The notes below the pieces were generated by a model. It saw only the letters and a list, made by a program, of their open reading frames with translations. It was not told the DNA's origin and ran no database searches. The translations under genes and the position numbers were made by a program. From CAZVYS01 sp964630755 (lineage in GTDB: Bacteria; Patescibacteriota; Microgenomatia; UBA1400; CG1-02-47-37), in the NCBI GenBank assembly GCA_964630755.1, contig CAZVYS010000011.1:1-31741 (forward strand): 31,741 bases of DNA, written 5' to 3'. This document shows, piece after piece, positions 22,305-29,447 of this stretch (positions are counted from its first letter, which is position 1; the number at the start of each line of letters is the position of its first letter).

Positions 22305-23018
22305 TTAACGCACAGTAAGACCCTTCAGGGTCGGACCCTGAAGGTTTTTGAAGGTTTTAAGCCATTGGTGGAATGATAACTTAGTGGGGTTAAGAGTGTT
22401 TTTAAAACTATTGATGATAAATTTTTGATATGACTTTTTGCACTCTAAAGGCAAGAGAGGGTTTTTTCTTTTGGTAAAACGGAGCATGGTAGCCTGCACT
22501 TTGGGTTGGGGGGAAAAATCGGATCGATAAAATGCATGAAAAAGCTCAAACTTAAACCACGGTTTATATGAAATGGAAAATTGACTGTTGTATGAAACAC
22601 CAGCTAAGCGCTTGGCAAGATCGCGACGAACAACAAGATAACAATCCTCTGGTGGATTTTGAGCATTAATTAGTTTTCGAATGGCTTTGCCTTCGATGGC
22701 AAATGGCAAATTGGCAAATACTTTGTATGGCTCTTGAGGTAGATTAAAGTCTAGAAAATCTTGATTAATAAGGCTTAAGTTAGGGATGAGTTTAAATTTT
22801 TTCTTTAAGTAATGGTGAAGACTGGTATCTAGCTCAACGGCAATAACTTGGCGAGAAGCTTTAATTAATCCTTGAGTAATAATGCCTTTGCCAGGACCGA
22901 TTTCTAGAACTAAATTTGACTTATCAATAGAAGAGCGACCGATTAAGTTTTTAACAAGCTTTCGGCTGTGAAGAAAGTTCTGGGAGAGTTGAGGCCTCCG
23001 CCGTGCTGAACGCAACAT
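22305..23018 (-). CDS. rRNA adenine N6-dimethyltransferase, KsgA/Erm family, Erm-like
   Basis: This 237-residue Rossmann-fold methyltransferase has QLSQNFLHSRKLVKNLI at the start, the AdoMet loop LEIGPGKGIITQGL, the acidic IAVELD, NQDFLDF, and the catalytic FANLPFAI (N-L-P-F where KsgA has NLPY). FSPQPKVQATMLRF follows. The regions around YLVVRRDLAKRLAG and SISYKPWFKFEL and the short C-terminus look more like Erm (23S A2058) than KsgA (16S), and the KsgA YGRLSV block is missing. However, the neighbourhood metG-ksgA-tatD is the classical ksgA context, so the target is open. AGGAGG (23026-23031) fixes the start; it lies in a hairpin. The last codons form palindrome 22322-22344. Confidence 0.8.
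   Translation of the reverse strand: MLRSARRRPQLSQNFLHSRKLVKNLIGRSSIDKSNLVLEIGPGKGIITQGLIKASRQVIAVELDTSLHHYLKKKFKLIPNLSLINQDFLDFNLPQEPYKVFANLPFAIEGKAIRKLINAQNPPEDCYLVVRRDLAKRLAGVSYNSQFSISYKPWFKFELFHAFYRSDFSPQPKVQATMLRFTKRKNPLLPLECKKSYQKFIINSFKNTLNPTKLSFHQWLKTFKNLQGPTLKGLTVR
22322..22349 (+). terminator. Palindrome plus T-tract, terminator of metG within the methyltransferase gene
   Basis: CCTTCAGGGTC-G-GACCCTGAAGG (22322-22344) has perfect 11-bp arms and TTTTT follows on the plus strand (22345-22349). It is also the coding end of the convergent gene. Its centre GTCGGAC is like those of the palindromes at 23828 and 29413. Confidence 0.7.
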
Positions 23019-23058
23019 GGCGAAGCCTCCTGATAATGGCTGTCATAATAGTATTCAT
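22951..23058 (-). CDS. Possible upstream overlapping reading frame (35 codons) before the methyltransferase
   Basis: A frame from ATG 23058 (MNTIMTAIIRRLRHV...) begins 9 bases after an extended -10 box and overlaps the ribosome site and the first 22 codons of the methyltransferase in another frame. It contains the RLR motif known from macrolide-arrested ErmD-type leader peptides, but AGG AGG is also the Shine-Dalgarno site, so the match may be chance. Translation is not shown. Confidence 0.25.
   Translation of the reverse strand: MNTIMTAIIRRLRHVAFSTAEASTLPELSSQPKAC
22991..23029 (-). promoter_or_regulatory. Hairpin covering the ribosome site of the methyltransferase
   Basis: GAGGCTTCGCC (23029-23019) pairs with GGCGGAGGCCTC (23002-22991), 11 pairs with one bulge. 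Most of the AGGAGG site is in the stem and the ATG at its base of the loop, so initiation would be limited unless the hairpin opens. Confidence 0.45.
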
Positions 23059-23067
23059 ATCTCAAGG

Positions 23068-23076
23068 ATTATATCA
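23068..23076 (-). promoter_or_regulatory. Extended -10 TGATATAAT for the methyltransferase transcript
   Basis: On the minus strand TGATATAAT lies 9 bases before ATG 23058 and 49 bases before the methyltransferase ATG, leaving a short leader with a Shine-Dalgarno site. Confidence 0.5.
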
Positions 23077-23083
23077 TATGAAG

Positions 23084-23089
23084 TATAAT
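23084..23089 (+). promoter_or_regulatory. -10 box TATAAT, leaderless, for tatD
   Basis: TATAAT ends 6 bases before ATG 23096. Confidence 0.6.
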
Positions 23090-23095
23090 TCCATT

Positions 23096-23983
23096 ATGTA
23101 TATAGACACTCATGCTCATCTTAATTTTGAAGCGTTTAAAGACGACTGGCAAAAATTGGTGATAAAAGCTAAAAAAAATGGAGTTAAAAAGATAATAGTA
23201 GTGGGAACAGATTTAATAAGTAGTAAAAGAGCAGTTAGGTTGGCAGAAGAAACTGAAGGGCTTTTTGCAACAGTTGGATTTCATCCTCATCACTGCAAAG
23301 GATTAACAGATAAAGACAAAGTGCTTGAAGAGATAAAAAAACTATCTAAGCATAAAAAAGTGGTGGCTATTGGCGAGTGCGGACTGGATTATCATGAATA
23401 TCGGAAAACTAAACATAAAAAAACTCAGATAACAAACGAGCAGAAAAATTTGCAAAAACAAGTGTTTGGCCAACAAATTCAGCTAGCAAAAAGTTTAGGC
23501 CTACCTCTGGTTATTCATAATCGAGAGGCGCAAAAAGAGATACTGGATGTTATTGACCATTTTAGTAAAAATGATGGTAAGTATCCTAAGGGTGTATTCC
23601 ATTGTATTGCTGGCTCGGTAAAATATTTAGAAAAAGTGCTTGAGAAAGGCTTTTTTATAGGGGTGGATGGCAATGTAACTTATAACCTAGAAGTGCAAGT
23701 ATTGGTAAAAGAATTGCCGCTTGAAAGATTGTTGATTGAGACAGATTCACCTTTTTTAATCCCTGAGCCATTGAGGAGTCAACGGAAGGTTCCGAACCGT
23801 CTTTCGCTAAAGCTGCAGACCGCTGGAGGTTCGGAACCAAGGTTGAGGAATCAACCTGTTAATGTTACAATCGTGGCCGAGTATATAGCTAAGTTAAAAA
23901 ATGTTAGCTTAGATAAAGTAAAAGCCTCAAGTACTAAGAATGCTGAGGCTTTATTTTCCTTAAAGGCCCGGCCTCGAAGATAA
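23096..23983 (+). CDS. tatD: TatD-family metal-dependent DNase
   Basis: The product has 295 residues, a TIM-barrel metal hydrolase with 3'-5' exonuclease activity in studied members. Metal ligands are in MYIDTHAHLNF (HxH), VVAIGECGLDYHEY (Glu), LPLVIHNREA (His), GVFHCIAGS (His) and LLIETDSPFL (Asp). ATG 23096 is set by the -10 box and by the family's usual start right before the HxH motif. The segment after the ETDSPFL motif contains an inverted palindrome pair (23788-23838) in frame, adding about 17 residues compared with a plain PLRGKRN-type continuation. The last residues (ARPRR) and the stop come from repeat 23964-24001. Confidence 0.92.
   Translation: MYIDTHAHLNFEAFKDDWQKLVIKAKKNGVKKIIVVGTDLISSKRAVRLAEETEGLFATVGFHPHHCKGLTDKDKVLEEIKKLSKHKKVVAIGECGLDYHEYRKTKHKKTQITNEQKNLQKQVFGQQIQLAKSLGLPLVIHNREAQKEILDVIDHFSKNDGKYPKGVFHCIAGSVKYLEKVLEKGFFIGVDGNVTYNLEVQVLVKELPLERLLIETDSPFLIPEPLRSQRKVPNRLSLKLQTAGGSEPRLRNQPVNVTIVAEYIAKLKNVSLDKVKASSTKNAEALFSLKARPRR
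23788..23838. repeat. Inverted palindrome pair (REPIN-like) inside tatD
   Basis: GGTTCCGAACC (23788-23798) and GGTTCGGAACC (23828-23838) are reverse complements and each is itself palindromic. Together they enclose 29 bases; the whole 51 bp is in frame. Confidence 0.65.
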
Positions 23984-24001
23984 ATCTTCAAGAACGGATC
24001 T
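23964..24001. repeat. Imperfect palindrome, GGTCCG...CGGACC family, copy 3
   Basis: Nearly identical to 5124-5161 (about four changes in 38), including the central CGAAGATAAATCTTCAAGAA. The outer arms here pair less well. The tatD stop lies inside it, and the next gene begins 15 bases later. Confidence 0.75.
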
Positions 24002-24016
24002 TGCATAAATACATTT

Positions 24017-25504
24017 ATGAGAAAATGGGTTATTGACCGCGAGAAAAAAGTCATTCGGGCTTTAGAAATATTGCCAGGCGTGTTGTCGTGGTCTTTGATA
24101 ATTTTTCCAATTTGGGGGTCTTTGGTGTGGCCAGTTTTAGTGGCGTACTATATTATTGCGTTTGATGTTTACTGGCTTTACCGATCGATCTGGACCTCTG
24201 TTTTAAGCTTAGTGTCTCATTTTCGATTGAAGGCATCACAAAAATTTGATTGGCTTGGAGAAGTTAAGTCGTTCCTGGATTGGGAAAAAATTCATCATAT
24301 TGTGATAATTCCAACTTATAAAGAACCTATTTACATCTTAAGACGAACTCTAAAGGGCTTGAGCAAGCAGACATTCCCGAAAAAAAACCTAACGGTGGCG
24401 GTTTCGTTTGAGGCCAGAGAAGGCAAGGCAGGGAGAGAAAAAGGAAATAAGTTAAAAGAAGAATTTAAGGGAATCTTTGGAAATTTAATTATTGCTTATC
24501 ACCCGGATTTACCAGGTGAAGTTAAAGGCAAGTCATCAAATACTGCCTGGGCAGCTAAAATTGCAAAAGAAAAGCTAATTGATAAACAGAACCATGAAAT
24601 TGATTATTGTACGATTACCTCAAATGATGCTGATGCGATTCTACACAAACAATATTTTTCATATTTAAGCTTTAAGTTTTTAGATGACCCAAGAAGGTAT
24701 GAGAAAATCTGGCAGTCAGCAATTCAGTTTTATAATAATATCTGGAGATTACCGTTAATGAGTCGAGCTTTTAATCGAATGAGTAGCGTGGTGCAGACAG
24801 GAATATTGCTTAGAAAAGATAGGTTGATTAATTTTTCAACATATAGTGTTAGTTTAAAGTTAATTGATAAAATCGGTTATTGGGACACAGATGTAATTCC
24901 TGAAGATTACCGGTTATTTTTTAAGGCTTTTTATAAAACAAAGGGCAAGGTGGAGGTTGAGCCGATTTTTTTACCAACTTTTGCAGATGCGGCTGAATCA
25001 AGTACCTTTTGGGGAACAATGAAGAATCAATATGAACAGGTAAAAAGATGGGCTTGGGGCACTAGTGATGATTCATATATTATTTACAAATGGCTGACTG
25101 TGCCAGGAATTCCTTTTATTGAGAAAACAATTAGGTCATTATATGTGGTTAAAGATCATGTTTTGTGGCCAGTAAACTGGTTTGCGATCACGGTTGGAGC
25201 TAATATTCCCCCACTGATGAACAAAGACTTTAATCGAACGATTATTGGCAAGACTTTGCCTCAGGTGGCGTCAACTATTTTAACTTTGAGCTTGGTGGCT
25301 TTGGTGGCAACTTTGTTTATTGATTGGCAAGCTAAGCCTAAGGCGCCAGAGGGAACTCACTGGGTGAAAAAAGCTTTGTCGCCTTTTGAGTTTATTTTGC
25401 TGCCGATAGTTGGGTTTTTCTTTACAGCTTTACCGGGCTTGGATGCTCATACTAGACTAATGCTGGGTAGATATATGGAATATAAGGTGACGGAAAAGGT
25501 GTGA
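24017..25504 (+). CDS. Processive family 2 glycosyltransferase (cellulose synthase-like)
   Basis: The 495-residue protein has two N-terminal membrane segments (about 17-57), a GT-A catalytic domain and C-terminal membrane segments (about 420-480). The processive signature is complete: HHIVIIPTYKEPI (first Asp-equivalent region), ITSNDADAIL (DxD), IPEDYRLFFKAF (ED, catalytic base) and QYEQVKRWAWG (QxxRW). Such enzymes extend a polysaccharide from a nucleotide sugar while exporting it. The sugar is not evident. It is the first gene of the glycan cluster; a weak CATAAA box lies 7 bases before the ATG. Confidence 0.85.
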   Translation: MRKWVIDREKKVIRALEILPGVLSWSLIIFPIWGSLVWPVLVAYYIIAFDVYWLYRSIWTSVLSLVSHFRLKASQKFDWLGEVKSFLDWEKIHHIVIIPTYKEPIYILRRTLKGLSKQTFPKKNLTVAVSFEAREGKAGREKGNKLKEEFKGIFGNLIIAYHPDLPGEVKGKSSNTAWAAKIAKEKLIDKQNHEIDYCTITSNDADAILHKQYFSYLSFKFLDDPRRYEKIWQSAIQFYNNIWRLPLMSRAFNRMSSVVQTGILLRKDRLINFSTYSVSLKLIDKIGYWDTDVIPEDYRLFFKAFYKTKGKVEVEPIFLPTFADAAESSTFWGTMKNQYEQVKRWAWGTSDDSYIIYKWLTVPGIPFIEKTIRSLYVVKDHVLWPVNWFAITVGANIPPLMNKDFNRTIIGKTLPQVASTILTLSLVALVATLFIDWQAKPKAPEGTHWVKKALSPFEFILLPIVGFFFTALPGLDAHTRLMLGRYMEYKVTEKV

Positions 25505-25507
25505 GAG

Positions 25508-25516
25508 TGATAGAAT
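25508..25516 (+). promoter_or_regulatory. Extended -10 TGATAGAAT, leaderless, for the glycan operon
   Basis: TGATAGAAT ends 5 bases before ATG 25522, directly after the stop of the GT2 gene. Confidence 0.5.
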
Positions 25517-25521
25517 AAACC

Positions 25522-27036
25522 ATGGTAAAAAAGCTTTGGAAGTGGGCAAATGAGAATGAAGGGTTAATCCTTGTGCTTTTATTAACCATTGTGCTTAGAA
25601 TTCCCTCTTTGTATGAGCCTTACTGGTATGGAGATGAAGGAATTTATTTAGCTTTAGGGCAGGGCTTGAGAAAAGGATTGGTGTTTTATCGAGATATTCA
25701 TGACAATAAACCGCCACTGTTGTACTTGTTGGCGGCAATAGCCGGAAATGTATTTTATTTTAGATTAATGTTAGTAATTTGGTTTGGAGTGGCGACAACT
25801 GTGTTCTTTAAGTTAATGCAAGTGTTATTTCCTAAAAATGCAAAGGCCTGGTATGCGTCAACCTTGGCAATGATAGGATTAACCACAGCCACTGAAGGAA
25901 ATATAGCTAATGCAGAAATTTTTATAGTGTTACCGGTGGTGGCTGGAATGTTACTAGCTATACAAGAATTTAAGAGGAAGAAAAAAGAGCAGAAATTATT
26001 AAGATGGTTAGGGATTGGGTTAATTTTTTCTGTAGGATTTTTGTTAAAAGTGCCAGCGGTGTTTGATTTTATTGCCATAGTGGCCTTTTTAGCGATGTTT
26101 GAGAAAAAGAAAGTAAAAGAGGTGTTTTTATCGGTAAAAGACAAAAAAATCTGGCTGGTGTCTGGGGGATTTTTGATACCAATTGTTTTAACTCAAATCT
26201 ATTACACTTTTATGGGGGCAGGAGAAAGATATTTAAGATCGGCCCTAATGCAAAACATTGGTTATTTGGCTTCTTGGAACACAGGAGAGCATACAGCCAG
26301 TGGGTTTAGCACAGAGTCAGGCTTACTGGTTAGAGCTCTTTTATTGGCTATGGGACTAGTTGGGTTTTGGGTGGTGGCAAAAAAAGCCAAGTTGTCATCT
26401 GAGGCTAAATTAATGGTAATTTGGTTTTTACTGGCTTTGTTTGGAGCGCTTTTATCAGAAAGGCCGTATCCGCATTATTTAATTCAACCGATAGTGCCAG
26501 CGTCTATTTTGATTAGCTATTTTGTATTTGGTAAAAGAAAATTAATGAAGGGGGTAATTTTTGGATTAGTGGTAATTACTGGAATTAGCTATTACCAAAT
26601 TAGATTTTGGCATTATCCTGTTTTGCCTTATTACAAAAATTTTGTGACGTTTGTTGTTGGCAAAAAATCTTTAGAAGAATACCGAGAATACTTTGACTGG
26701 CGAGTAAATCAAACTTACAAACTAGCAGAGTACTTTAGGTTAAAAACTAATGCTGAGGATCGGGTTTTTATCTGGGGAGATGAGCCTTATGTATATGCCT
26801 TGGCTAAAAGATTGCCAATTGGTAGATACACGGTCGCTTACCATGTAATAGATTTTAATGGCTTTGAAGAAACAATTGAGGCGTTTGATAAATTTAAGCC
26901 AAAAGTGGTAATGGTGATGGAGTATGAAAAGAGAGAGTTTAGAGAATTAAATAGTCGACTGGCAACAGACTATGTTTTGGCAAATAGAATAGACCAGGCT
27001 TTAATCTACCATCGAGTTAATGGAATTACTAAATGA
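25522..27036 (+). CDS. GT-C membrane glycosyltransferase (GT39/PMT_2, ArnT-like)
   Basis: The 504-residue protein has about 11 membrane segments and a small C-terminal soluble part. The first outside loop holds LRIPSLYEPYWYGDEGIYLALGQGL with the acidic DE pair, then FYRDIHDNKPPLLYLLAA, the hallmark of PMT_2 transferases that use polyprenyl-phosphate sugars. C-terminal DRVFIWGDEPYVYALAKRLP is also typical. The acceptor is unknown. The stop overlaps the next start (ATGA), so it is an operon member. Confidence 0.85.
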   Translation: MVKKLWKWANENEGLILVLLLTIVLRIPSLYEPYWYGDEGIYLALGQGLRKGLVFYRDIHDNKPPLLYLLAAIAGNVFYFRLMLVIWFGVATTVFFKLMQVLFPKNAKAWYASTLAMIGLTTATEGNIANAEIFIVLPVVAGMLLAIQEFKRKKKEQKLLRWLGIGLIFSVGFLLKVPAVFDFIAIVAFLAMFEKKKVKEVFLSVKDKKIWLVSGGFLIPIVLTQIYYTFMGAGERYLRSALMQNIGYLASWNTGEHTASGFSTESGLLVRALLLAMGLVGFWVVAKKAKLSSEAKLMVIWFLLALFGALLSERPYPHYLIQPIVPASILISYFVFGKRKLMKGVIFGLVVITGISYYQIRFWHYPVLPYYKNFVTFVVGKKSLEEYREYFDWRVNQTYKLAEYFRLKTNAEDRVFIWGDEPYVYALAKRLPIGRYTVAYHVIDFNGFEETIEAFDKFKPKVVMVMEYEKREFRELNSRLATDYVLANRIDQALIYHRVNGITK

Positions 27037-27443
27037 AAAAGTATCAGCAGTCTAAGATTTTCCCTGGTTCGAGGCAAAGCTTAACTAGTATAAAAAAACA
27101 AATTGATGGCTTGGCTGTTGATCCAGCAACAAAATTAGGAATGAGGGCAGGCTTAGGGAGCTTAGGGTTGAGTTTGATAATTTTAGGTTTAATGTTTACA
27201 AAGTTGCCGCCTGAAATACCGCTGTGGTTTAGCCGACCATACGGGCCAGAAAGATTAGCTGCCAACTGGACGTTGGCATTATTGCCTTTAATTAGCTTGG
27301 TGGTTCAAGTGATTTCGATGAGAGGAGCAGGAGCAGTGATTGAGGAAGATAAGTTGATGGCTCAAATTTTGATTTGGGCGGGAACAATTGTAGCCATAAT
27401 GAATTTAATCGCGGTGGTAAAAATTGTTATGCTAGTAGTTTAA
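27033..27443 (+). CDS. Small membrane protein with LPPEIPLWFS motif
   Basis: The 136-residue protein has about three membrane segments (LGSLGLSLIILGLMFTKLP, LALLPLISLVVQVISM, ILIWAGTIVAIMNLIAVV). Between the first two lies LPPEIPLWFSRPYGPERLA, which recalls the PPxIPxH motif of DUF1648 proteins, but the match is loose. Overlaps with the previous gene (4 bases) and a 1-base gap to the WecA-like gene suggest a role in the same pathway. The function is unknown. Confidence 0.6.
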   Translation: MKKYQQSKIFPGSRQSLTSIKKQIDGLAVDPATKLGMRAGLGSLGLSLIILGLMFTKLPPEIPLWFSRPYGPERLAANWTLALLPLISLVVQVISMRGAGAVIEEDKLMAQILIWAGTIVAIMNLIAVVKIVMLVV

Positions 27444-27444
27444 T

Positions 27445-28539
27445 ATGGATAAACTTTTATTAATTAAAGTGGTGGGTTTACCGTTAATCTTAAGCCTGAT
27501 GATAACCCCAATGGTTATTTGGTTTTATAAAAAAAGAGGTTGGGTGGATGATCCTAAAAAAATGAAGCACCCTAAAGTGGTTCATAAATATCCTGTACCT
27601 CGTGGGGGCGGAATAGTAATAATGATAGCGGTTTTAATTAGCAGCTTGGTGTTTTTGCCGATTGATAAACATTTGATTGGCATACTGCTTGGAGGATTGG
27701 TGTTAATGATAGTTGGAATATGGGATGATGTTAAAAATTTAAATCCCTACTTGAGGTTATTATTAGGTTTTTTGGCAGCGGGATTGGTGGTTTCGGTGGG
27801 GATTGGAGTGCCATACTTAAGTAATCCTTTTAAGGCAGGAGCTGTTATTAATTTAAGTCAACCTCAAATTCCAATTTATTTAATGGGTAAGTTAAGAACT
27901 ATTTGGATTTATGCAGATTTGATGGCTTTGATTTGGATAGTAGGGGCGATGAACTTTGTAAACTGGTCTAAAGGGCTTGACGGACAGTTGCCGGGAATTG
28001 TAGTGGTAGCAGCCGTGGTGATTGGTTTGCTTAGCTTACGATTTGTGGATGATGTGACTCAATGGCCAGTAATTGCTTTGGCTTTTATTTTAGCTGGAGC
28101 TTACTTAGGATTTTTATTTTTTAACTTTTACCCTCAAAAAATTATGCCTGGATATGGAGGAGGAACCTTGGCTGGCTATTTTTTAGCGGTGTTGTCGATT
28201 TTATCAGGAGCTAAAGTAGCTACGGCAGTCTTGGTTTTGGGAGTGCCTTTACTAGATGCAGTTTATAGTGTGATTAGGCGTGTTTTACAAGGCAAGTCCC
28301 CTGCCTGGGGAGATAGAGGGCATTTACACCATAAGCTCATGGACTTAGGATGGGGGAAAAGACGAATTGCGATTTTTTACTGGTGTGTTTCTTTGATGCT
28401 GGGGATAATGGCATTGAGTTTGAATAGTGAACAGAAACTTTATACAATCGTGATGTTGGCAGTAATTGTTGGAGGCAGCTTGTTATGGCTAAACACAGCT
28501 ACTTATTATTTAAAGCATCAAGGCCGCGACAGTGGTTGA
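27445..28539 (+). CDS. WecA/MraY-family polyprenyl-phosphate sugar-1-phosphate transferase
   Basis: This protein of 364 residues with about 10 membrane segments starts lipid-linked glycan synthesis by moving a HexNAc-1-phosphate to undecaprenyl phosphate. Signatures are DDPKKMKHPKVVHKYPVPRGGG (loop 1), IVGIWDDVKNLNPYLRLL (DD motif), MNFVNWSKGLDGQLPG (in place of NAxNxxDG), FFNFYPQKIMPGYGGG, and the GDRGHLHHKL His motif of the WecA/TagO/WbpL branch rather than MraY. It is therefore likely an initiating transferase for a surface polysaccharide. The UbiA gene starts inside its last 55 bases. Confidence 0.88.
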   Translation: MDKLLLIKVVGLPLILSLMITPMVIWFYKKRGWVDDPKKMKHPKVVHKYPVPRGGGIVIMIAVLISSLVFLPIDKHLIGILLGGLVLMIVGIWDDVKNLNPYLRLLLGFLAAGLVVSVGIGVPYLSNPFKAGAVINLSQPQIPIYLMGKLRTIWIYADLMALIWIVGAMNFVNWSKGLDGQLPGIVVVAAVVIGLLSLRFVDDVTQWPVIALAFILAGAYLGFLFFNFYPQKIMPGYGGGTLAGYFLAVLSILSGAKVATAVLVLGVPLLDAVYSVIRRVLQGKSPAWGDRGHLHHKLMDLGWGKRRIAIFYWCVSLMLGIMALSLNSEQKLYTIVMLAVIVGGSLLWLNTATYYLKHQGRDSG

Positions 28540-29411
28540 AAAATTTAAGCCTTTATACAGGTTTGATTTTTTCTGGCTGGTTATTCTGGCCTGAGAAATT
28601 CATAACAGTTACGGCGGCAGTAGGAATTTTTTCGATTTTAACAAGCAGTGTTTATCTATTTAATGACTTGGTGGATTTAAAGTCTGATCAAAATCATCCG
28701 TTTAAGAAAAAAAGGCCGATAGCTTCGGGGCAGTTACCGGTTGAAATAGCTTTGTTTACTAGCTTAACTGGATTTATAGTAAGTCTTTCTTTGGGTTGGG
28801 CGTTATCTTTTTTCTTGTTTTTGGCAATGATTATTTATTTAGTTATTCAAATCATTTACACATCGTTTCTTAAGCACACTCCTATCCTTGACGTGATGAC
28901 GATTGCTTTTGGATTTATTGTAAGGGTGTATGCTGGAGCAATGATTATTGGAGCGCATATTAATGTCTGGCTTCTTTTGTGTATTATTTCATTTGCTTTA
29001 TTCCTGGCTATTGGAAAAAGAAGAAGTGAGCTAACCTTGCTTCAAGGTCAAAGCAGCAGTCGGAAAGTGCTGGGGAGATATCCAGAAAAGCTCTTGGATG
29101 TTTATACGGCCATGTTTGCTAATACCACCTGGGTGACATATGCGTTATTTACATTTATGTTTCCGGCTTTTAGTTTTAAGGGCAGAGCTTTAACGCTGTT
29201 GGCTGATCTGCCTAGAACTTTTAGGTCAGAAAAATGGCTAATGACGACTATTCCAGTGGTGATATATGGGGTGATGCGATACTTGCAGCTGATTTATGAG
29301 AAAAACGAAGGGGAGTCGCCAGCCAAAATTTTAACGGCTGATAAAGCGATAATGATAACTGTTAGTCTGTGGGGAGTAATGGTAGTGGGGATTTTATACG
29401 GCTTAGGGTAA
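28485..29411 (+). CDS. UbiA-family prenyltransferase, decaprenyl-phosphate phosphoribosyltransferase-like
   Basis: The 308-residue polytopic protein has the UbiA signature FNDLVDLKSDQNHPFKKKRP (NDxxDxxxD) and a second aspartate region, KHTPILDVMTIAFGFIVRVYAGA. RPRQWLKNLSLYTGLIFSG at the start and LCIISFALFLAIGKRRSEL match the branch of mycobacterial DPPR synthase, which attaches phosphoribose to a polyprenyl phosphate as the first step to decaprenyl-phosphate arabinose. No DprE1/DprE2 genes are in the window, so the product may instead be a ribose donor. The start ATG 28485 has GGAGG about 9 bases upstream and overlaps the WecA-like gene by 55 bases. Confidence 0.85.
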   Translation: MAKHSYLLFKASRPRQWLKNLSLYTGLIFSGWLFWPEKFITVTAAVGIFSILTSSVYLFNDLVDLKSDQNHPFKKKRPIASGQLPVEIALFTSLTGFIVSLSLGWALSFFLFLAMIIYLVIQIIYTSFLKHTPILDVMTIAFGFIVRVYAGAMIIGAHINVWLLLCIISFALFLAIGKRRSELTLLQGQSSSRKVLGRYPEKLLDVYTAMFANTTWVTYALFTFMFPAFSFKGRALTLLADLPRTFRSEKWLMTTIPVVIYGVMRYLQLIYEKNEGESPAKILTADKAIMITVSLWGVMVVGILYGLG

Positions 29412-29412
29412 T

Positions 29413-29447
29413 AAAATAATTTAAAGTTCGGAACTTTAAATTATTTT
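29413..29447. terminator. Perfect 35-bp palindrome, bidirectional terminator
   Basis: 17-bp arms around a single G. The centre is AAAGTTCGGAACTTT and the outer parts are A-rich then T-rich, giving a T-tract on both strands. It lies between the convergent UbiA and VOC genes and overlaps the VOC stop. Confidence 0.8.

Noticed and set aside
27033..27036. TGA as possible recoded glycine codon (as in Gracilibacteria)
   Set aside because: TGA ends several genes with overlapping downstream starts (e.g. 13852-13854, 27034-27036), and no conserved Gly position is encoded by TGA.
27060..27075. GGTTCGAGGC resembling a tRNA T-arm
   Set aside because: It lies inside a coding sequence and no acceptor stem or anticodon arm surrounds it.
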